This document shows positions 61,037 through 64,000 of a stretch of 64,000 bases of DNA, piece after piece (position 1 is the first letter of the stretch; each line of letters opens with the position of its first letter). A program made the translations under genes and the position numbers. The stretch is from assembly GCA_001692895.1 (NCBI GenBank), contig KV748177.1:5866130-5930129 (forward strand), written 5' to 3'. This DNA is from Cenococcum geophilum 1.58. Its lineage: Eukaryota > Ascomycota > Dothideomycetes > Gloniales > Gloniaceae. The notes beneath the pieces were generated by a model. That model did not search any database, was not told the origin of the DNA, and saw only the letters and a list, made by a program, of their open reading frames with translations.

Positions 61037-63600
61037 ATGGAGTCTTTTAAGAATCTCCTTACCCTACGGTCTACTTTACGGTCGACGGAAGCCCCCCCAG
61101 CCTCTTCCCCCTATAGCCTCCAGAGCGAATTTAAGGCCCAGACAGTACGGCTATATAATATTTATAAGGCCTAGCGCTTAAAGAATACTATAAGGGCGTA
61201 CGAGCCAAAGCAGAAAGAGTGGGAAGACTAGTACGCGAGACTAGAAGGTAATACGGACGGCGCCCAGGTAATAGAAGATAAGCTTTACCTATTTTTAGAG
61301 CAGTAAGTCATTAACTAAGAATTACGGGCTGCTGGCTATTAAAAACGGAAGTTAAAACAGAAAGAGATATAGAAAGATAGCGAGCGGGTAAAGAAGAGGC
61401 AGAAGACAGTTAAGCGGGCAAGGTAGCTAGGGGGGAAGGCAGCTATAGGGGCAGCTATAGGGGCAGCCGTAAGTATAGGGGAGGAAGCTATAAAGGAGGA
61501 AGGGGAGATATGGGACGAGGAGGCCCTAAACGCCCTATTTAACAAGATAGTCCGATACTTAGTTAGAAATAGCTACGTCTCCACTATTACCGAGCTTTAT
61601 ATATAGCAGTTAGAAGGTAAGACCTCTCAGCCGCTATAGGGGGTAAAGCTCTTAGCAGTACTAGATAGCGTCCACTATAACAAGGACTAGATTTAACGCG
61701 TTAACTTTATTAATTAAGGCCTATTTATAATTACTAGCGGCTATAACGTTAAAGGGCTTAAAAAGGCAATCACTTAGTGCTAGGAGACGGGCTCTAAGAT
61801 GCTAGGTTTAGTTAAGTCTTACCTTTAAACTGCAGCTAAGTATTTATTAGGTTTATATATACCCTATCTAGTCTATATAGCTACCGTTTTCTAACCTGTT
61901 CCTTAGGCCATACTACCATTACCCGTAGTGAAAGTAAATAAGATATTTAGCTTACTAACCTTATCCTTATTAAACTAGAGAATAAAGGGCCTAAACTAGA
62001 CGAGTTAGCGCCGTATATAATTATGTTGATAATATAAGGGAAGTAGAATTAGCACGGCAAGGTTAAGTATATAGGCTATATACAGAACGCTAACCCTATC
62101 CTCTACCCCCTCTCTACAGTAGCCTTCTACTTCTTTAACCGCTAGGGTAAAGACGGCGCTAAGAGCTTCCTATCCTTTTAGTAGCTAAAGGACTACTATA
62201 ACCTATATATCTTCCCTAGCAGTATTAAAGTACCGCAACGGCCGCTAAGCTATTATACGCAGTTTAAATAGAATAAAAAGATGTTCTAGGGTATAGGAAT
62301 TTACTTAAAGGAGAAGACCTATAGCGCCTATAAGCAGAGCGTCCGATATGCCAAGCTTAGCGGCATTAAGGAGACCTAAATTAGACGGGCCGGACGCTGG
62401 AATACGGATGCGATAACGGGAGCCTACCTTAGCTATCTACCCTGTGCGTTTATGTGGTCGATCGCCAGCTTCCTAAAGAAAGGAAAGGGCTACTTTCTCC
62501 CCCGCGTACGGGAGGTGCTAGAGGAGGCCCTCTATTTAAAGATATAGCCTAAGACTAACGTCTAGCTAAAACGCATGGAGGCCTACCACCTAGGTAGGGC
62601 CGATAATAAGGTTATATAGCTTGACCTTACGGGCTTAGGATTTCTACGCCTCCTCTATACGCTTAGGGTAATCCTATATAAGTAGTTCCCGCTCTACCCC
62701 CTATGGAAGGACCCCCTTTTCGGCTGTAAGGAATACCGGAGGTTTACTACGCAGGTAAAAAGCTTACTGGCTAACGTAGTTACGCTAGATAAGCTAATAA
62801 TGCGGAAATACTGGCCCGCCTATAAGGCCGTAGCTAAGCTAAGATATAAGGCCGCGATCTTTAAGGTAAAGGGGGTTTAATTACGCGTGTAAACGATCTT
62901 AGAACGCCTTAGCGAAATAGAAAGGTTATTAGCATTATTCGCACCTATATAGATCTAGTAAGGAAAGATGGGTATCTAAATAGGGCCTATAGAGTCCGTA
63001 CGTCTACCTTTAGGCGAGCCCGCGCCGTCTACTATAACATTTACTATATCCGCGCCGCCTGCTCGGCCGTCTACAATATCCGTACTACCCGCTTAGCTGC
63101 CGTCTACAATATCCGCACCATTCGCTTAGCTATCTACAATATCCGCACCGTCCGCTTAGCCGTCTATAATATCCGCACCACCCGCTTAGCCGTTTACTAT
63201 ATCCGCATCGCCCCTACTAGCGCAGGCACAAGCTAGTACTCAACTATCTCTCCTATTTATCCTTAACCTATAGGCGCCGCTAAGGAAATATAAAATGCTT
63301 TAAGGCGGTAATTTAGTCTTCTAGCTCTGGACTAAGTGGACTTTAGGGCTAGCGGGTAGGCCGTTAATTAAAGCTTTTAATTGCTGCTAGGGGGTACGCT
63401 AGTGGGTTAATAGCGAGGCTATGTTCTATAGCTGTCGCCGTAGGATTATTAAGGATATAAGATGGCGCGTAGAAGACGGTACGGTAAGAGACGAGAGATA
63501 GGCTATTAACTAGCTAGAATAGCTACAAGGCCGGCATTCTTTAGATTGGCTTTATAAGAATATCTAGGGTAGAGGAGGCTTCCTCTTAAGTAGTAGATAA
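61037..63600 (+). pseudogene. Crypton tyrosine-recombinase gene with C-terminal GCR1_C domain, degenerate
   Basis: Fungal Cryptons move with a tyrosine recombinase and no reverse transcription. The chosen ATG at 61037 begins MESFKNLLTLRSTL. A basic, coiled-coil-like stretch (about 61330-61440) precedes an N-terminal recombinase domain (about 61520-61880; LNALFNKIVRYLVRNSYVS). The catalytic region (about 61890-62560) shows HTTITRSES, NANPILYPLSTVAFYFFNR and RRAGRWNTDAITGAYLSYLP, the last being the usual tyrosine-containing block. A Pro/Ser repeat follows (about 63040-63215). The GCR1_C domain (about 63280-63560) has LWTKWTLGLAGRPLIKAF and FYSCRRRIIKDIRWR. The frame changes once at about 61850-61900, either a frameshift or an unrecognised intron. 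About thirty in-frame stops, nearly all TAG/TAA where Trp or Gln is expected, indicate RIP. Intact length would be about 850 residues. Confidence 0.85.
63040..63215 (+). repeat. 33-bp coding tandem repeat in the Crypton gene
   Basis: About five units of CCGTCTACAATATCCGCACC plus 13 more bases encode PSTISAPPA(W/Q)-type 10-11 residue repeats. It links the recombinase and GCR1_C domains. One unit is 30 bp. Confidence 0.82.
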
Positions 63601-63607
63601 TACCTAT

Positions 63608-63886
63608 TTTACTATAGTAACCGAGACGCCTTAATGTAGGACCATACTAGTAACCGAGACGTCTCAATATAGGACTGCACTGTAGTAACTAAGACGCCTT
63701 AATATATAACTGCACTATAGTGACTAAGACGCCTTAATGCAGAACTGCACTATAGTAACTAAAACGCCTCAATATATAACTACACTGCATTAACTAAGAC
63801 GCCTTAATGTAGGACTATACTATAGTAACCGAGACGTCTTAATATAGGACTGCACTATAGCAACTAAGACGCCTTAATGTAGGAAT
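63608..63886. repeat. 35-bp tandem repeat, eight units, downstream of the Crypton
   Basis: Units of the type ACTATAGTAACTAAGACG followed by CCTTAATATAGGACTGC are spaced 33, then six times 35 bp, judged by the 'gacg' core. It starts right after the Crypton reading frame ends, so it may be the element's 3' non-coding part. Changes between units are mostly transitions. Confidence 0.85.
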
Positions 63887-64000
63887 AGAGCCCGTTTAGG
63901 TGTTATAAATTTAGAGTAACATTACGCGACCGTCTAGAAGTACCGATCTAACACGAATTATATACCTTTTCGCCCAAAATCGCGTGCGAAAGTACTTGGG
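63887..64000. other. right edge, unassigned
   Basis: These 114 bases retain CpG (for example 'acgcgaccgtctagaag'). No repeat partner or coding similarity was recognised. The right boundary of the Crypton could be here or outside the window. Confidence 0.3.

Noticed and set aside
60975-61181. 68-residue open frame just before the Crypton gene
   Set aside because: It overlaps the Crypton start in another frame and has no similarity; the frame starting at 61037 leads into recognisable recombinase sequence.
63608-63886. Possible CRISPR-like array
   Set aside because: The units are contiguous 35-bp tandem copies without unique spacers, and the context is a eukaryotic transposon.

Overview
The window looks like a gene-free, AT-rich repeat island from a filamentous ascomycete (Pezizomycotina). 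Three things point there. The sequence is saturated with TpA and almost empty of CpA/TpG over long stretches, which is the footprint of repeat-induced point mutation (RIP). Nearly every reading frame with recognisable protein similarity is full of stops at former Gln/Trp codons. The elements present (Tad1-type LINEs, chromodomain-bearing Ty3/gypsy, Ty1/copia, Fot1/pogo, a fungal Crypton with a GCR1_C domain) are typical of such genomes. No host gene, tRNA, rRNA or CRISPR array could be supported.

Layout. 1-505: 5' part of a minus-strand LINE that runs off the left edge. 660-11720: a second minus-strand LINE of the same family, interrupted by copia-A (3974-9935, target duplication AGGAC) and by a truncated solo LTR (10283-10608). 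12065-22190: gypsy-2, plus strand, lacking its 3' end, into which gypsy-1 (13237-19666) inserted; gypsy-1 carries a 414-bp foldback MITE (18750-19163) in its chromodomain region. 22195-31884: short-period repeats and a 12/15-bp minisatellite, split by copia-B (23550-31478, minus strand, target duplication GTATC). Copia-B contains a 430-bp MITE (26100-26529) and an ORF1-only 'half-LINE' with poly(A) tail and 12-bp target duplication (28342-30487).

33200-49836: a five-deep nest. Gypsy-4 (target duplication ATATA) contains a ~267-bp TIR element (37394-46241), which contains a Fot1/pogo transposon (37653-46231), which contains gypsy-3 (38536-44650, minus), which contains a solo LTR of the gypsy-2 family (39583-39799, target duplication TTAGG). 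50621-60126: a plus-strand copia of the same family as copia-A (target duplication ATAGT), carrying a short LTR element with gag- and protease-like sequence but no visible polymerase (56194-59342, target duplication GTTAG) and a solo LTR in its 3' LTR (59690-59946, target duplication ATTAC). 60307-60648: a third, minus-strand fragment of the copia-A family. 61037-63600: a degenerate Crypton tyrosine-recombinase gene, followed by a 35-bp tandem repeat.

How the parts relate: target duplications and nesting give a relative order of insertion. RIP load by eye broadly follows it: outer elements are the most eroded, while the innermost ones (gypsy-3 and its solo LTR, Fot1, half-LINE, gag-only element) keep more CpA/TpG. 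The most unusual items are the ORF1-only LINE, the gag-only LTR element with a Pro/Thr repeat tract, the Crypton, the two long-TIR MITEs and the inverted 15-bp minisatellite. All boundaries were read by eye and may be off by a few bases.
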